DNA of 6,163 nt from the NCBI GenBank assembly GCA_031282945.1, contig JAITCX010000143.1:1-6163 (forward strand), written 5' to 3'. The translations under genes were made by a program, and so were the position numbers. Positions 5,883 through 6,163 of this stretch are shown here, one piece after another. Below the pieces are notes generated by a model, which saw nothing but the letters and a program-made list of their open reading frames with translations, was not told the origin of the DNA and did not search any database. The stretch comes from Elusimicrobiota bacterium (GTDB taxonomy: Bacteria; Elusimicrobiota; Endomicrobiia; Endomicrobiales; Endomicrobiaceae). How positions within the stretch are numbered: the stretch's first letter is position 1; the number at the start of each line of letters is the position of its first letter.

Positions 5883-5948
5883 CTCGTAAAGACCAAGCGC
5901 TTTGCCGCTTTCGCTAGGCTAAAAAATAAAAAGAGCGCCCGAGAAGGT

Positions 5949-6064
5949 ACGACACAGCAACAACAAAAACAAAAACATAACAAAGACAACGACACAACAA
6001 AAACAACAACACGACAGCAGCAAGGACAAACGGTAAAAAAACAACAAAAACAACAAAAAAACGA
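5949..6064 (+). repeat. A/C-rich low-complexity tract nearly free of T
   Basis: In 116 nt only two T occur on the + strand (5978 and 6034). The tract is mostly CAA/AAC/ACA words with some G. The forward frame would read as Gln/Lys/Thr/Asn and the reverse strand as Val/Phe/Leu, both typical of translated simple sequence rather than a gene. As + strand RNA it would be almost unable to fold. It abuts the promoter-like region of the next gene. Confidence 0.75.
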
Positions 6065-6079
6065 TTAATAATATAAATA

Positions 6080-6085
6080 TATAAT
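6080..6085 (+). promoter_or_regulatory. Candidate -10 box for the gene at 6144
   Basis: A perfect TATAAT lies in a very AT-rich stretch (6065-6087), 58 nt before the start codon. No TTGACA-like -35 box is found 16-18 nt upstream, where the sequence is A/C simple repeat, and there is no extended -10 TG. The call rests on one hexamer in AT-rich DNA. Confidence 0.35.
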
Positions 6086-6102
6086 TTGGTGTAAAGATGG
6101 CA
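6086..6102 (+). promoter_or_regulatory. Weak sigma-54-like -24/-12 element
   Basis: TTGG (6086-6089) is followed by exactly ten bases and then GC (6100-6101) and A. This satisfies the invariant GG-N10-GC spacing of sigma-54 promoters. The flanking consensus is poor: TGTA stands in place of CACG, and TG in place of TT before GC. It could be chance. Confidence 0.2.
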
Positions 6103-6104
6103 TA

Positions 6105-6128
6105 AAAAATTCATGAAAATGAAATTTT
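6105..6128 (+). promoter_or_regulatory. Leader hairpin with GAAA tetraloop before the Shine-Dalgarno
   Basis: AAAAATTCAT and ATGAAATTTT pair over 10 positions with one A/A mismatch around a GAAA loop. The stem ends 2 nt before AAAGGAG. It is almost all A-T pairs, so it would be only marginally stable. Confidence 0.3.
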
Positions 6129-6130
6129 AA

Positions 6131-6137
6131 AAAGGAG
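6131..6137 (+). promoter_or_regulatory. Shine-Dalgarno site for the partial gene at 6144
   Basis: AAAGGAG has a 6-nt spacer to ATG 6144, the same strength and spacing as the hpf site. It is the main evidence that a gene starts there. Confidence 0.7.
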
Positions 6138-6143
6138 CAGTAG

Positions 6144-6163
6144 ATGTTAAGTTTATTAGATAT
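6144..6163 (+). CDS. Start of an unidentified gene, cut by the window end
   Basis: Only 20 nt are visible, reading 'MLSLLD' plus an incomplete codon. The product cannot be recognised. The start is supported by a strong Shine-Dalgarno at 6131-6137 and by a possible promoter upstream. It stands 757 nt from yvcK, beyond the repeat island, so it is probably a separate transcription unit. Confidence 0.55.

Larger units (their letters stand above)
5553..5938. repeat. Outer inverted repeat bounding the GC-richer island
   Basis: The left arm is GCGCTC-CC-TTTTTATT (5553-5568) and the right arm is AATAAAAAGAGCGC (5925-5938). They are complementary over 14 bp apart from a 2-nt bulge in the left arm. 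The pair encloses both palindromic blocks at 5571-5735 and 5755-5882 and marks the approximate edges of the base-composition shift. This may be the boundary of one compound insertion, but part of the match is simple T/A sequence. Confidence 0.4.

Noticed and set aside
5553..5940. Known structured RNA (tmRNA, RNase P RNA, 6S RNA, SRP RNA, T-box or tRNA)
   Set aside because: I looked for conserved cores such as the RNase P, tmRNA and T-box motifs and for tRNA arms on both strands and found none. An uncharacterised RNA is not excluded.
5624..5995. 123-residue open frame on the - strand
   Set aside because: It runs across one arm of the 165-bp palindrome, the second inverted-repeat block and the A/C tract. 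Its N-terminal Val/Phe/Cys/Leu-rich part is only the reverse of simple sequence. I recognise no domain and see no ribosome site.
5829..6068. 79-residue open frame on the + strand, Gln/Lys/Thr-rich
   Set aside because: Its second half is the direct translation of the A/C repeat tract and its first half reads through the 5831-5866 hairpin. The composition is that of translated noncoding DNA.

Overview
The window is an AT-rich stretch from a diderm (Gram-negative-type) bacterium. Seven genes lie head to tail on the + strand, packed into what looks like one transcription unit, from before position 1 to 5386. A gene-free stretch of about 757 nt follows, and a new + strand gene begins at 6144 and runs off the window. 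LPS-export genes (lptC-lptA-lptB) show that the cell has an outer membrane. The low GC, the gene order and the protein style would suit Elusimicrobiota such as Endomicrobium. That placement is an impression from the sequence, not a database result.

Region 1-1528 holds the end of lptC, all of lptA and all of lptB, which make part of the machine that moves lipopolysaccharide out of the inner membrane. Region 1584-2648 holds a long-form ribosome hibernation factor (hpf) and a nitrogen-PTS EIIA protein (ptsN). Region 2648-5386 holds HPr kinase/phosphorylase (hprK), the RapZ-type nucleotide-binding adaptor (rapZ) and the YvcK/CofD-like UDP-sugar-binding protein (yvcK). Most junctions are tight: a 26-nt overlap for lptC/lptA, 0 nt for lptA/lptB, TGATG for ptsN/hprK, 11 nt for hprK/rapZ and ATGA for rapZ/yvcK. 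This suggests translational coupling. The order joins the proteobacterial lpt-(rpoN)-hpf-ptsN-hprK-rapZ arrangement to the Firmicutes rapZ-yvcK pair, but rpoN is absent from its usual place between lptB and hpf. The common theme is envelope building tied to carbon, nitrogen and amino-sugar status.

Region 5387-6143 has no credible gene but is densely structured. First comes a run of degenerate ~50-nt units with perfect hairpins, enclosed by an 11-bp inverted repeat (5390-5523). Next is a 165-bp near-complete palindrome with perfect 19-bp ends that carry TA at each tip (5571-5735). A third nested inverted repeat with a strong 36-nt hairpin follows (5755-5882). The 5581-5940 part is about 49% GC by hand count, clearly above the surrounding genes. 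After it come a 116-nt A/C-rich tract almost without T (5949-6064), an AT-rich promoter-like segment, a small hairpin and a good Shine-Dalgarno site before the ATG at 6144. The palindromes look like a MITE-like or nested repeat island. They are the part of the window most likely to hold something undescribed.
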